Positions 11,252 through 20,929 of a stretch of 64,000 bases of DNA are shown piece by piece. A program made the translations under genes and the position numbers. The DNA is from Linnemannia hyalina. Its lineage: Eukaryota; Mortierellomycota; Mortierellomycetes; Mortierellales; Mortierellaceae. The stretch lies in assembly GCA_019671135.1 (NCBI GenBank), contig JAHRHY010000003.1, positions 62,001 to 126,000 of the forward strand, read 5' to 3'. Below the pieces are notes generated by a model that was not told the origin of the DNA, made no database searches, and saw only the letters and a program-made list of their open reading frames with translations. Within the stretch, counting starts at the first letter, position 1. Each line of letters starts with the position of its first letter.

Positions 11252-13597
11252 CTATCTCACCACCACCTTGCGCTCATAGTTGCCAACCACCCCATATTGT
11301 TTTTGGGGCTTTGTCAATGTGGGGTGGTATGGTGCTGTTTGAACGACGGTAGTACTAGCAGGAGGACGCTGGTCGTATTCATCTTGTTGGATCCGTGTGG
11401 GTGGGGATGGTGCTGTTCGAACGACGGTAGCATTAGCAGGTGGTCGCATGTCAAATTCCTGTTGGATCCGCGCGGGTGGGTAGACTGATGGTGGTCCTGC
11501 TGCGGTTTCTTCTGGAGTAGGGTTCGGTAGTGGCATTCTATAGTAGGCGGGCTCGTGCTCGATCTGCGCACGAGCAGGTAGGTACGATATTGGCGGTCCT
11601 GCTGAGGCCTGAACCGAGTGCGGGTTCGCAAGAGGTATGCGATTATCATACATCTGGTCTGGCATAGGTAGTCGTGGTGGTGGCTGATACTGTGCCCCAG
11701 GTGTGTACGTCTCGTATGCTTGTGCTTGTACTGAGTGCTGGTTTGGAATAGGTGTGCGATTATCATATATCTGGTCTGGCATAGGTGGTCGTGGTGGTGG
11801 CTGATACTGTGCCCCAGGTGTGTACGTCTCGTATGCTTGTGCTTGTACTGAGTGCTGGTTTGGAATAGGTATGCGATTATCATATATCTGGTCTGGCATA
11901 GGTGGTCGTGGTGGCGGCTGATACTGTGCCCCAGGTGTGTACGTCTCGTATGCTTGTGCTTGTACTGAGTGCTGGTTTGCAAGAGGTATGCGATTATCAT
12001 ATATCTGGTCTGGCATAGGTGGTCGTGGTGGCGGCTGATACTGTGCCCCAGGTGTGTACGTCTCGTATGCTTGTGCTTGTACTGAGTGCTGGTTTGGAAT
12101 AGGTATGCGATTATCATATATCTGGTCTGGCATAGGTGGTCGTGGTGGCGGCTGATACTGTGCCCCAGGTGTGTACGTCTCGTATGCTTGTGCTTGTACT
12201 GAGTGCTGGTTTGGAATAGGTGTGCGATTATCATATATCTGGTCTGGCATAGGTGGTCGTGGTGGTGGCTGATACTGTGCCCCAGGTGTGTACGTCTCGT
12301 ATGCTTGTGCTTGTACTGAGTGCTGGTTTGGAATAGGTATGCGATTATCATATATCTGGTCTGGCATAGGTGGTCGTGGTGGCGGCTGATACTGTGCCCC
12401 AGGTGTGTACGTCTCGTATGCTTGTGCTTGTACTGAGTGCTGGTTTGCAAGAGGTATGCGATTATCATATATCTGCTCTGGCATAGGTAGTCGTGGCGGT
12501 GGCTGATACTGTGTCCTGGGTATGTACTTCTCGTATGCTTGTGCTTGTACTGAGTGCTGGTTTGGAATAGGTATGCGATTATCATATATCTGGTCTGGCA
12601 TAGGTGGTCGTGGTGGCGGCTGATACTGTGCCCCAGGTGTGTACGTCTCGTATGACTGTGCTTGTACTGAGTGCGGGTTCGCAAGAGGTATGCGATTATC
12701 ATATATCTGGTCTGGCATAGGTGGTTGTGATGGTGGCTGATACTGTGTCCTGGGTATGTACTTCTCGTATGGTTGTGCTTGTACTGAGCTAGGGTTTGGA
12801 AGTGGTGCTCGAGTGTCGTATATCTGCTCTGGTGGGAGTTGTTGTTGAAGCAATGGAGATGGTTGGGCTGGGGTGGTCGGTTTTTGTTGCTCGGGTGTAT
12901 CTAATGTCGCCTTGCCCTGTTCTGAGGATGAGAGCAACATGGGTTGGTCCGAGATGGCGAACGAAGTGAACTGCTGTGGGGACAGGGTCTGCTGCTCGCA
13001 GGGTCCGACGAATTCCACGGTTGCGCCGGCACCATTTCCTCCGTTGGATTCATACGAGTGGTTCTCCTTGGGCTGCATGGGTCCGTTCCTGATGGTGACA
13101 TAGATTTCCAGCAAGCCAAAGAGTCCAGTGAGGATGGCAAAGAAGTAAGTAGCCTCAACCACTCCACAATAGGCCCGCTCTAGTCCACTGAGATAATTGC
13201 AAGCAAAAGGGGAAGGTGGTCCGTGATTCCTCGGGAACTCGAGTTTGAGAACCAGGTGAACATATTGGATCCCCACAAACAACATCAACACCGTTGGTAT
13301 GACCATCAACAACGCCCGGAGGTACTTGTGAAGTCGAGTAGTGATGACCTTGTAGGCGTATATGTAGGCGAGAAAGAGGGCCGAGGACGAGACGATCAGA
13401 ACCCAGTCCTGCCAGAGAAGGAATTTCTCTCGCTTGAGAATGATGCTGTTATTAGTGCCGGTACCGTTGTAGACGAAGAAGTTGCGCCAGTTGTCCCAGT
13501 ACTTTTGTTCGGCGTAGTGGGAGATGATAATGACGAGGTTGATGAATGTTAGGATGAGCATCCATATCCGCATCGTTCGGAGTCCAACGGTCGCCAT
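11252..13597 (-). CDS. Four-TM MARVEL-like protein with about ten 39-aa tail repeats (copy C, 781 aa)
   Basis: Single exon, starting MATVGLRTMRIWM. The first 170 residues (four TM helices near 10-30, 62-84, 92-117 and 146-168) closely match copy B. The long tail is built of a 39-residue unit of the form PPMPDQIYDNRIPIPNQ, then HSVQAQAYETYTPGAQYQ, repeated about ten times. A first diverged unit (PPEQIYDTRAPLPNPSS) resembles the single unit in B. The end is Pro/Thr-rich and basic. The unit length of 117 bp keeps frame, so the protein can grow or shrink by unequal exchange. Long ORFs in other frames of this gene are by-products of the repeat. Confidence 0.85.
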   Translation of the reverse strand: MATVGLRTMRIWMLILTFINLVIIISHYAEQKYWDNWRNFFVYNGTGTNNSIILKREKFLLWQDWVLIVSSSALFLAYIYAYKVITTRLHKYLRALLMVIPTVLMLFVGIQYVHLVLKLEFPRNHGPPSPFACNYLSGLERAYCGVVEATYFFAILTGLFGLLEIYVTIRNGPMQPKENHSYESNGGNGAGATVEFVGPCEQQTLSPQQFTSFAISDQPMLLSSSEQGKATLDTPEQQKPTTPAQPSPLLQQQLPPEQIYDTRAPLPNPSSVQAQPYEKYIPRTQYQPPSQPPMPDQIYDNRIPLANPHSVQAQSYETYTPGAQYQPPPRPPMPDQIYDNRIPIPNQHSVQAQAYEKYIPRTQYQPPPRLPMPEQIYDNRIPLANQHSVQAQAYETYTPGAQYQPPPRPPMPDQIYDNRIPIPNQHSVQAQAYETYTPGAQYQPPPRPPMPDQIYDNRTPIPNQHSVQAQAYETYTPGAQYQPPPRPPMPDQIYDNRIPIPNQHSVQAQAYETYTPGAQYQPPPRPPMPDQIYDNRIPLANQHSVQAQAYETYTPGAQYQPPPRPPMPDQIYDNRIPIPNQHSVQAQAYETYTPGAQYQPPPRPPMPDQIYDNRTPIPNQHSVQAQAYETYTPGAQYQPPPRLPMPDQMYDNRIPLANPHSVQASAGPPISYLPARAQIEHEPAYYRMPLPNPTPEETAAGPPSVYPPARIQQEFDMRPPANATVVRTAPSPPTRIQQDEYDQRPPASTTVVQTAPYHPTLTKPQKQYGVVGNYERKVVVR
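11640..12810 (-). repeat. 117-bp in-frame coding tandem repeat
   Basis: About ten copies of a 117-bp unit. For example, GGTCTGGCATAGGT recurs at 117-bp steps near 11773, 11890, 12007 and 12124. Units differ mainly at IPIPNQ/IPLANQ and ETYTPG/EKYIPR, in a mosaic order suggesting exchange between units. Confidence 0.95.
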
Positions 13598-15015
13598 TGT
13601 TAGAAGAGCCAGAGTGTGAGAGAAAAAGGGAAGGAGGGTGAGAAGGAAGGGAAGTTTGGGACGAGGAAAAGGGGGAAGAGGGGATGATGGGTGTTGACAG
13701 TCGGTTATGAAGATAGAGACAGGAAAGTGAAAAAAGGAAGGAAAGGCATAAAAGAGATAAAGAAAAGACAGGAAAGAACAAACAAAAAAGATCTACTTCG
13801 CCATGACCATGACACAAAGATACACCCCACTCGCCAACGCAACAATAAAAATGGATGTCAACCCTGTGACACATAACTCCGTTTGTGTTTGCATTCCCTC
13901 GTAGCCTTCCAATTTCCAAGGGACTGTGCCACACCCACATAAATAGGCCAATTGGTTGAACACGACTCCTTATTTTTTTTTTTTTTTTTGACAACCCCTC
14001 TTTCTTTTTCTCTCTCTCGCTCTCAACTCCAAGAGACAAAAGCACCATCTGATAGGAGGAAAATGGAATGGCGAGGGCTATGATCAAACATAAACCTCTG
14101 TTGCGGCCATTGTTATCAGTTGAAGCGAGAGGAATAGAAAAAAGGGTATGTTGGAGGGAGGAACGCTGGTGGGGAAGAGGCTCCTGGAAGGAGCGACAAC
14201 AGCGACTCACTCAAAAGCACAAACACACAAACCAAAATTAAGGCGAGCTGGAGAAGCGTCTGGCGTTTTGATCCAAACATTAAATAAGATTTGTCTTCGA
14301 CTGCAAAACGCTTACAAACGAACTCGACTACAGTCAAGACACGACAGCAGCTCGCCGACCAGAAAAAAAGGATTTTCATTAAAGAGAACTATTATGTGTG
14401 ATGAACTACACCTGGGTCATTTGGGGGTTGACTGTTGATAACCGCACCATTATCCTCCGAATCGCGATCTGGTTGAGGAAGAGGCTAAGACCTTTGTACA
14501 GGGACCTGCTCGACAGGGGCCTTGTCGTCCACAACAACACCCTTCTTTGATCTCAACGGCCCCTACCGCCAACACACATGCGCCTATAATAATATTCATA
14601 ATATTCATAACCGACTCGACCAGGTCAAATAGCACGTAACATTTGTCGACAGGCAACTCAATTGGAGGTTGCGCAAGAAAGGGGTGAAAAGTGTCCAATG
14701 AAAAGGAGAGAGACACAAAAAAAAAGAAGGTTGACAACAACAATGTTTATTTGTGTTTACCTTTTGGTGGCGGTCTAATTGAACAACCAAGACCCGCCTT
14801 TTATTTCTTTACCATCTTGCCTTTTTTTCTTCTTCAGCAACTACAACAACATCCAACATCATCCTCCACCAATTCAACTTGCATCATCTAGACCTTCTTG
14901 CATGCGCCACAATAAACAACCGTCCGATCACTTTCCATCAACTCATTGACCCAACTCGCATTCCTGATGTAGACCAACAGTTGAACAAGCCCTTTGTTTT
15001 ATTACGTTCTAGTGC
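13598..15015. other. Intergenic with a possible TM4-like remnant
   Basis: Contains a T-run near 13972-13989. On the minus strand, 14743 to 14450 reads through a hydrophobic stretch after a Cys (KCYVLFDLVESVMNIMNIII), which could be a leftover TM4 of the membrane family, but the motifs are too weak to name it. Otherwise no gene is seen. Confidence 0.35.
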
Positions 15016-15672
15016 TACTGATGTGTAGAGTGAGGAGGGTAGTTCTGTGGGTTGGATGAGGCGACTTGTTGTGGTGGTGGTTGGTATTCAACAGAGGAAG
15101 CGACTGGAGAGTGTGAGTACGACGCTGTTGAATAAGGCGCCGTTGTTGTTGTCGTGGGAACTCCCGACACTGTTGGGTAGTGATGCAGTTGCTTATGGTG
15201 GTAGTTGTTCCTTTGCTAGACCTGTGGTTGTTGGTATTGGGGGTTGGGGTCGAGTGCCACAGACTGGTGATACCATTGCTGCTGTTGTGGAAGCGGTTGC
15301 TGTAGAATGGGTGCCTGCTGCTGCATAGCTGGATAATACGCCTGCTGCTGCTGTTGTAGTACTGGCTGATGGCCATAATATCCCTGCTGCTGTTGTGACT
15401 GATCAGGACTAACAACAATAACATTCGCATCCTGCGCATATCCGCCGCCAACTCCTCCAAACAGATGCCCCTTCTCCACCAACGGTCCCCACACCAGCGT
15501 CATCACAACCTCGCACAGCACAAAAAAGTCTATAATAATCGACGTAAACATCGACGACCAGGTCATCAAACACAAAGGTCTAAGCCCACAATGGAACCTC
15601 TCCTCATAATCCCATAAAGCTTGGCGGAGGTACATTACCACTCCAACACAATCAAAACATGTCTCATGCTAC
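15016..15672 (-). pseudogene. C-terminal half of a split MARVEL-like Q-rich gene (copy D)
   Basis: The frame starts abruptly inside the end of TM3 (in-frame stop near 15672). It continues through the paired-Cys loop, a TM4 ending in TLVWGPL, and the family motif DANVIVVSPDQ, then a Gln/Tyr-rich tail. A single in-frame TAG at 15216-15218 interrupts the tail. The same frame stays open for about 66 more Pro/Gln/Ser-rich codons to a TAG at 15016, so the inner stop looks like a recent nonsense change. TM1-TM3 are missing here but a matching half lies at 22.47-22.75 kb on the same strand. Most similar to copies E and F. Confidence 0.75.
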
Positions 15673-16321
15673 CCCCCGGAGCGCTTTGACCAAACGAAAG
15701 GCCGATGGAGATTCTTTCGCCGATGGTGGAAAGAAATATAAGCTTCGGTTCGCTATCGGAGGTGAAATCATCCCCACACCTTCACTTCCACCACAGCCCA
15801 TACCTTCACTTCCACCACGGCCCACTCTTAAACGTCACGAGAGCACCATTGTGAGTCCTCTCCACATTGAACATGTCAGCAATTTTTTTTCTGGCCCGTT
15901 TACAGCTACGCACCAATCAAGACGGCGTGCTAAGAATGACATCGACATTGTCGGTGACGACCAACAACCTGACCCAACTGTCGAGGCCAACCAACAACAC
16001 ATCCGCATTATCGGTGACGACCAACAACCTAGCGAAACTGTCGAGACCGACCATCAACCTGACAACACTGCTGACTACACTGTCGACGCCGACCAACAAG
16101 CCATGCCTTCCTCTTCTGTCCCTGACGATCACAAAATGTTGAAGATAAAGGTCATCGACGCCGCCTACATCATCCCTGACAAGATTATGGAGGTTGATTA
16201 TGATGATACCGTTGCGCATCTCAAAGACCTGATCATTCTCTCATTCCTTAAGGAGGCCTTTCACGTCCAAATTATCATATGGTGTTTGTTACATCTCTGT
16301 AGATCTCGACAATATCCATAG
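15659..16321 (+). CDS. ORF with acidic Q-repeats and a ubiquitin-like segment; possible Crinkler N-terminal piece
   Basis: A 220-aa ORF beginning MSHATPRSALTKRKADG. It has a basic start, then Pro-rich short repeats, then two copies of a 20-residue acidic unit (IVGDDQQPDPTVEANQQ; IIGDDQQPSETVETD). A C-terminal stretch, LKIKVIDAAYIIPDKIMEVD, then TVAHLKDLI, has the strand-strand-helix look of a ubiquitin-like fold. The Crinkler header at 36.5 kb has the same layout (LTLFCLIDGQ, then VEI, then TIDGLKKFI), so this may be the start of a Crinkler-like gene whose rest is lost or spliced. It lies at the edge of the island that interrupts copy D. Hypothetical; could also be non-functional. Confidence 0.4.
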   Translation: MSHATPRSALTKRKADGDSFADGGKKYKLRFAIGGEIIPTPSLPPQPIPSLPPRPTLKRHESTIVSPLHIEHVSNFFSGPFTATHQSRRRAKNDIDIVGDDQQPDPTVEANQQHIRIIGDDQQPSETVETDHQPDNTADYTVDADQQAMPSSSVPDDHKMLKIKVIDAAYIIPDKIMEVDYDDTVAHLKDLIILSFLKEAFHVQIIIWCLLHLCRSRQYP

Positions 16322-16657
16322 CGACTATGGGATGAGAATGTACATATGATACCAAGCATATAAGACAACCATTGTAACATTTTTTGTTTAACTATCCTAC
16401 TAAACACCAACCTATTCTCCAAGCAACAAAGTCTTCTTATTTTTCGCACACCACACTCTTGAATGTGTCCATCTACTATTAACCTGTAACCCTCACTGCA
16501 AGATTCGCCAGAGTAGTTCTTGTATGTGATCATCTAAAGCACTTGTATTCTCAACTGTATCTTTGGGGCGAAATACAGGGGAGAGATTACATTATAAAAA
16601 TTCTTGTGCTGTCTATTGCTATTTTATTCCGTGTTCTGTTGCCCACTATAAAGAGAT

Positions 16658-16969
16658 ATGTCAGCTATGAAAGTCAACACTCCGTTCCTTGGGCTTTGGA
16701 TATTTTTTATATGCCTTTTTATATCCTCTGCACATGAAGGGGCCGCTAAGGAGACAACGCTTGACCCTCGCAGAATCCGTCTGACTTTCAATTCGAACAA
16801 TGTTTGTGCTTCCACCTTGCCTCAGGGACGAAGATCGATAGGTCATTTGTGGATCCGTGAAAACACGCGACTTAGGGATTACTTTGGAGGTGAGCATGAT
16901 TACCGTCGGGATAAAAAGAATGCAGTGAAAGTCTGTGTTGAAGTCCGGATCCTCCCATCTCTCAAGTAG
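16658..16969 (+). CDS. Small secreted protein (about 100 aa), hypothetical
   Basis: The ORF starts MSAMKVNTPFLGLWIFFICL and has a clear signal-peptide-like hydrophobic core with a small-residue cleavage region (SSAHEGA). About 75 mature residues follow, rich in Arg, Asn and Asp, with two Cys. The second Met (16667) may be the better start. The stop at 16967 is followed by an AATAAA hexamer at 17038-17043 and, 16 bases later, by 23 consecutive A. No known family is recognised. Small size and secretion fit an effector-type protein, but that is inference. Confidence 0.5.
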   Translation: MSAMKVNTPFLGLWIFFICLFISSAHEGAAKETTLDPRRIRLTFNSNNVCASTLPQGRRSIGHLWIRENTRLRDYFGGEHDYRRDKKNAVKVCVEVRILPSLK

Positions 16970-17037
16970 ATCTAGTCCCGTGTCTTTTTAACTATGGAGT
17001 ACCAGCCGAGGCATTGCTTTACCTTAGTGGTGCTTGA

Positions 17038-17082
17038 AATAAATTCTACTCAGTCATTTAAAAAAAAAAAAAAAAAAAAAAA
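17038..17082 (+). other. AATAAA signal followed by genomic poly(A) tract
   Basis: AATAAA at 17038-17043 and an uninterrupted run of 23 A at 17060-17082. A genomic A-tail at the expected distance after a polyadenylation hexamer is the mark of a reverse-transcribed mRNA insertion. Confidence 0.7.
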
Positions 17083-17128
17083 CTTTTCTTCTTCATTCCT
17101 TGCCACCGCACAACACACTAGGCAGAAA

Positions 17129-17340
17129 TAAATAATTCCAGCGCAAAAGGGTGGAAACAAAGCACTTGCTTCCGGTGAAAATGGTGGAAACACAGCACTT
17201 GCTTCCGGTGAAAATGGTGGAAACACAGCACTTGCTTCCGGTGAAAATGGTGGAAACACAGCACTTGCTTCCAGTGAAAACGGTGGAAACAAAGCACATT
17301 CGCTTCCAGTGAAAACGGTGCAAACAAAGCACTTGCCAAC
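17129..17340. repeat. 33-bp tandem repeat, about 6 units
   Basis: The unit begins GCACTTGCTTCCGGTGAAAA, with starts at 17162, 17195, 17228 and 17261 and degenerate units on both sides. The period is a multiple of three, so ORFs appear in several frames; I do not call a gene. Confidence 0.9.
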
Positions 17341-17360
17341 GAAAAGGGTGTCTCTCGCCC

Positions 17361-17442
17361 TGTCACGAAAAAAAAAATTCAAGCTGGGGAAAAGGGCGTA
17401 ATCAAAAAAAAGTAAAAGGAAAAAGGGTGTTCCTCACCGTGT
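17361..17442 (+). repeat. Left member of a diverged direct-repeat pair around the zinc-finger gene
   Basis: The order TGTCACG, A-run, TTCAAGCTGG, AAAAGGGCGT, A-run, GGAAAAAGGGTGTTCCTCA, CGTGTCA is found again at 21676-21782 in the same orientation. A second shared block (GCATCCAGAAGAAAACGGA; GCGTCCAAAAGGAAACGGA) lies at about 18115-18147 and 21816-21843. Confidence 0.65.
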
Positions 17443-17524
17443 CAAAAATAAGTAACAGCGCCACCAAAAACAAAATTCGCTGTGTTCGCTGAGTGTTCGC
17501 CGAGTGTTCGCTGAAAAAAATAAT

Positions 17525-18030
17525 TTGGCTGAGTGTTAGCCAAGTGTTAGCCAAGTGTTAGCCAAGTGTTAGCCAAGTGTTAGCCAAGTGTTAGCCAAGT
17601 GTTAGCCAAGTGTTAGCCAAGTGCTAGCCAAGTGTTAGCCGACTGTTCGCCGAGTGTTTACCGACTGTTCGCCGAGTGCTTACCGATTGTTCGCCGAGTG
17701 CTTACCGATTGTTCGCCGAGTGCTTACCGATTGTTCGCCGAGTGCTTACCGATTATTCGCCGAGTGCTTACCGATTGTTCGCCGAGTGCTTACCGATTGT
17801 TCGCCGAGTGTTTACCAATTGTTCGCCGAGTGCTTACCGATTATTCGCCGAGTGTTTACCAATTGTTCGCCGAGTGCTTACCGATTGTTCGCCGAGTATT
17901 TACCAATTGTTCGCCGAGTGTTTACCAATTGTTCGCCGAGTGCTTACCGATTGTTCGCCGAGTGTTTACCGATTGTTCGCCGAGTGTTTACCGATTGTTC
18001 GCCGAGTGTTCACTGATTGTTCGCCCAGTG
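17525..18030. repeat. 11-bp then 22-bp minisatellite
   Basis: First about ten copies of the 11-mer AGTGTTAGCCA (17530-17640). Then about 17 copies of a 22-mer, GCCGAGTGCTTACCGATTGT plus TC, which itself reads as two related 11-bp halves. Because 22 is not a multiple of three and the unit lacks stops in its three plus phases, all three forward frames stay open for 360-530 bp. Confidence 0.95.
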
Positions 18031-18227
18031 TTCTTGTTTTCGCCGCACGATTTCCCAAGGGAATGTTCGCCCCTGCTCACTTTTGGAAAGCAAATTCAGA
18101 GAAGCATTTTTTTGCATCCAGAAGAAAACGGATGCGTCCAGAAGGAACTCTTTGCTGACTAGCAGGCAAGAAGTTAATGTGCGAAAAATTTATTTCGAAA
18201 AGTTCTGAGAGTTCCTCGGCAAACGAT

Positions 18228-20163
18228 CTACCAGGAAAGCCGGGCCATCTCCTGTGTCAGCTGCGGGACAACCACCTTTTCATTGCAATTCTTCAGACCA
18301 CCGTAGACATGATCAGCAAGCGAATTCAACAACTCCTCCAGGCCAAGGGATCTTTTCCGATCAAAAATCCTTATCTCTTCATTGTCTTGAAACAATTCCA
18401 AGATCTCCCGAAGGAGCTTTTCAACGTCCTTGCCAATCTTAACCTGACTTAACAGATTCGACACCAACTCCTTTTTCAAAACGGTTTCTTCTCCTTGTAC
18501 GTGCACTTCCTTGGCGAGACGGCCCAGAAACGACGACACCAAACAAGCATCTCCTGATCCCTGCGAGACAATACCCAACGTGAACACCGTGACCACTTTC
18601 GCCAACATCATGGTTCTGATAAAATGGCTGGACGCCCGCGCCATCAGATAGGTCTCCCTCCAACAAAAGCGGGATCGAAGCTGTCGGAGGTTTTCGACTT
18701 CGAACCGTGGAGTGATTTCGTGGGAGGCAATTTTCGACGCCCGGTCAAGAGAGCGCTGATCGATGAAGATTCGGATGTCGCTGCTTCCGTAGAGGGGAAA
18801 GGCGCTGGAACAACACCCTGCAGTGAACGCGCGTTCGGACGGGGAGTCCTTGCCCAATCGCCAAAGCTGAGTGACAAGGAGGTTGAAGCCCTTGCAACCA
18901 ATGACGAGACGATGGTCTAACTTGTCATGTTGGATGCGACATATGGTGGCGTGAGGGTATAACCCCAATGTTGAAGGCTGTGAGATCGATGAAACGCTAT
19001 CACCGACGCTAACAGCCTTTTCTCGATGAATATCAACACCGGGATCTCGTCCGTATGATTCTGCAACCAGACAAATAGCTCCGTTCTTATTGCGGGGATT
19101 GAAGATTACACAGCCTGCGAACAGAACAGCCGTGGCGTATCTCAAGGCCGGATTTAGAAACCAACAGCCATAAAGTAGCTCGTCCCACACTTTTGGGAGG
19201 TACTCGTCTTGCGGAATCTCGACCCAGCTTGTGGAAGACAGCAATTTAAAGTAGGGTGAATCAGACAAAAGCGACAACAGACCTTCGTCAGGCGTGTCTC
19301 GAGAGGGTGCATCGAGAGAACCAAGATCCCGGCCTGACATATTCACGCTGAAGCTAACGTTTCTAATGCGCCCATTAGAGCTTGTAACAACCACTTCGGT
19401 GGGCGTCCAGAAACGCTTTGTCACAACTGACAGCAAACTGGGTGATAAAGGTCCTGTTTTAAAGTCCAAACCAAGAAAAAGAAATAAATGTCAGAATCAA
19501 AAAAAAACCCCCCCCCCCCCCAGCTACAACAGCACGACGAAGTCCGCAAGCATGATAAGACGTACTTTTTTCAGAAGGTCTTGGACCATCATGTGGAAGC
19601 AAACTGACTAAAAGTTAAAAGAGAGACAAGCAAAACGACGCATAGAAAGTACCATCAGGACAAAATTACCACAACAATGGATGTTAGCTTTAGACAACGT
19701 AGAGTTCTCGAGAGTACTCACCAGATTCATCGGTCTCTTGCTTCATTTCAGGAGGATCGACAGTTCCACATATTCCCTCAATGCCTTGAATAGCAACGGA
19801 TGCCACAACATCATCATCTAGAAATCATTGACAAAGAAAGCTGATTAAAACCCCGCACAAAACAACTTGCACGTATTTCGACATTTCATTGTTTTTCAAA
19901 ACAAAAACTTACCAGATATATCAGAGAAGCTAAACGACACATCATCAACGAGAGTTTCCTCTCTATTTGAATCAGGGCGATTGAGCGAAGCAGAGGGATT
20001 CTCCAGCAAAGCAGAAGCAGCGGCACCAACTGAAAATGATGTTAAAACTCAATTCAACGTTGTTCGCCTCTTCATGGTTATGATCATTGCTGATTGATGT
20101 TTCCCTTACATTTGGCATCATGGACAAGGGAGGCAGTCAAGGTCAAGCCCTCTTCGGTGAAAA
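18228..20163 (-). CDS. Multi-exon gene of unknown family, 3' part (main exon 19454 to 18228)
   Basis: The last exon encodes about 408 residues with no recognised domain. It has a Cys/Gly/Ser-containing central part (VLFAGCVIFNPRNKNGAICL; DIRIFIDQRSL) and a helical, charged C terminus (VEKLLREILELFQ). Three upstream exons join in a consistent frame by GT-AG signals: 20163-20110, about 20031-19920 and about 19818-19720. They are Ser/Asp-rich. Intron 4 contains a 14-base C run at 19508-19521. The junction to the zinc-finger exon upstream shows a phase mismatch, so the true first exon is uncertain. The gene is bracketed by direct repeats and lies within the island that splits copy D, so it may be element cargo. 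Confidence 0.5.
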
Positions 20164-20245
20164 CTAGTTTTTGAAAGAAATGAAAACAAAATGTCGTGTG
20201 AATAAGAGATCCGGAATGATTTGTTTGCAAAAATACATCAAAAAC

Positions 20246-20542
20246 TTACACTGGTCGCAGCGCATGGCAAACATGGTTTTTCAAAAACAATCTTCTGTTT
20301 TGAAAAATCTTGTCGCAAGACTGACATTGCAAGACAGGAGTCATTGACTTGTCCCAAATCGGCTTCGCATGACAAACCCAAGATTCTGAGATGATCTCAG
20401 CAACAGGATGATGATGTTGTGAATGGTGCACGTAAAGTGCTTGTTTGTTGCCGAAATATGCACAGGGAGGAAAGTTGCATTTTAACACTGCGTTCTTTTC
20501 AGCAGCATTTTTTGATGATTTTTTTCCCATTGCAGTGTTCAT
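20246..20542 (-). CDS. C2H2 zinc-finger exon or small gene
   Basis: From MNTAMGKK at 20542. One canonical C2H2 finger (CQSCDKIFQNRRLFLKNHVCH: C-x2-C-x12-H-x3-H) is preceded by an irregular one (C-x4-C, then a His-rich HHSQHHHP stretch). A strong donor (GTAAGT) occurs at 20249, before a stop at 20246, so it is probably the first exon of the gene whose later exons run to 18228. However, the phase across the obvious acceptor at 20164 gives a stop, so either another acceptor or exon is used or the gene has decayed. DNA binding is likely from the finger; the target is unknown. Confidence 0.5.
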   Translation of the reverse strand: MNTAMGKKSSKNAAEKNAVLKCNFPPCAYFGNKQALYVHHSQHHHPVAEIISESWVCHAKPIWDKSMTPVLQCQSCDKIFQNRRLFLKNHVCHALRPV

Positions 20543-20624
20543 GGTCGGAAAGACGTGAAAAAAAAAATGAAAATTGAGAAAAACAAAACCTTTCGGTTGC
20601 TTCTTTTAAAGTGAACTTCGTCTC

Positions 20625-20815
20625 ACTGTCAAAATCAAGGGGCGAGTAAGAAGGAAACAGAAACAAAGGACCCGGTCCAAAAAGATGATGTGGCTCACTG
20701 AGTCAACTCAGGGGGCGCGTGCTTGAAGGCAACAAAAAGAAATGACCCGGTCTAAAATGACGATGTGGCTCATTGACTCAAATTAGGGGGCAAGCGCAAG
20801 AAAGGAACAGAAAGG
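20625..20815. repeat. Imperfect tandem repeat of about 72 bp, three units
   Basis: Units end in GATGTGGCTCA and contain GACCCGGTC(C/T)AAAA. Copies two and three carry TGAGTCA / TGACTCA-like boxes. It lies immediately upstream of the zinc-finger exon start, so it may be promoter sequence. Confidence 0.7.
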
Positions 20816-20929
20816 AACGCCCTTGGACATGGGATGTCAATTGTGCAGAAAAGGAGACAAAGCTCCGCAGCCGTCTCCTTTCAGCTTGTCACTTCCAACA
20901 GCTTCTGGCTGCCTGCCTTTCACTGCAAA

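Noticed and set aside
11314..12702. 462-codon His/Arg/Thr-rich ORF on the minus strand
   Set aside because: It is an out-of-frame shadow of the 117-bp repeat in copy C. The copy C frame has TM helices matching copy B and must be the real one.
14450..14743. Possible TM4 remnant of the membrane family
   Set aside because: Only one hydrophobic stretch after a Cys; it lacks the WGPL ending and any tail motif, so I left it as a remark in the gap entry.
17129..17340. Regular 33-bp repeats as a CRISPR-like array
   Set aside because: The units are contiguous without unique spacers and the genome is eukaryotic.
17632..18162. Cys-rich repeat ORFs of 120-176 codons in three plus frames
   Set aside because: All arise from the 22-bp minisatellite; none has a leader, domain or splice context.
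18228..20542. One continuous zinc-finger gene from 20542 to 18228
   Set aside because: Exons 2-5 join in phase, but the obvious exon 1 donor and exon 2 acceptor lead to a stop, so I report the two parts separately.
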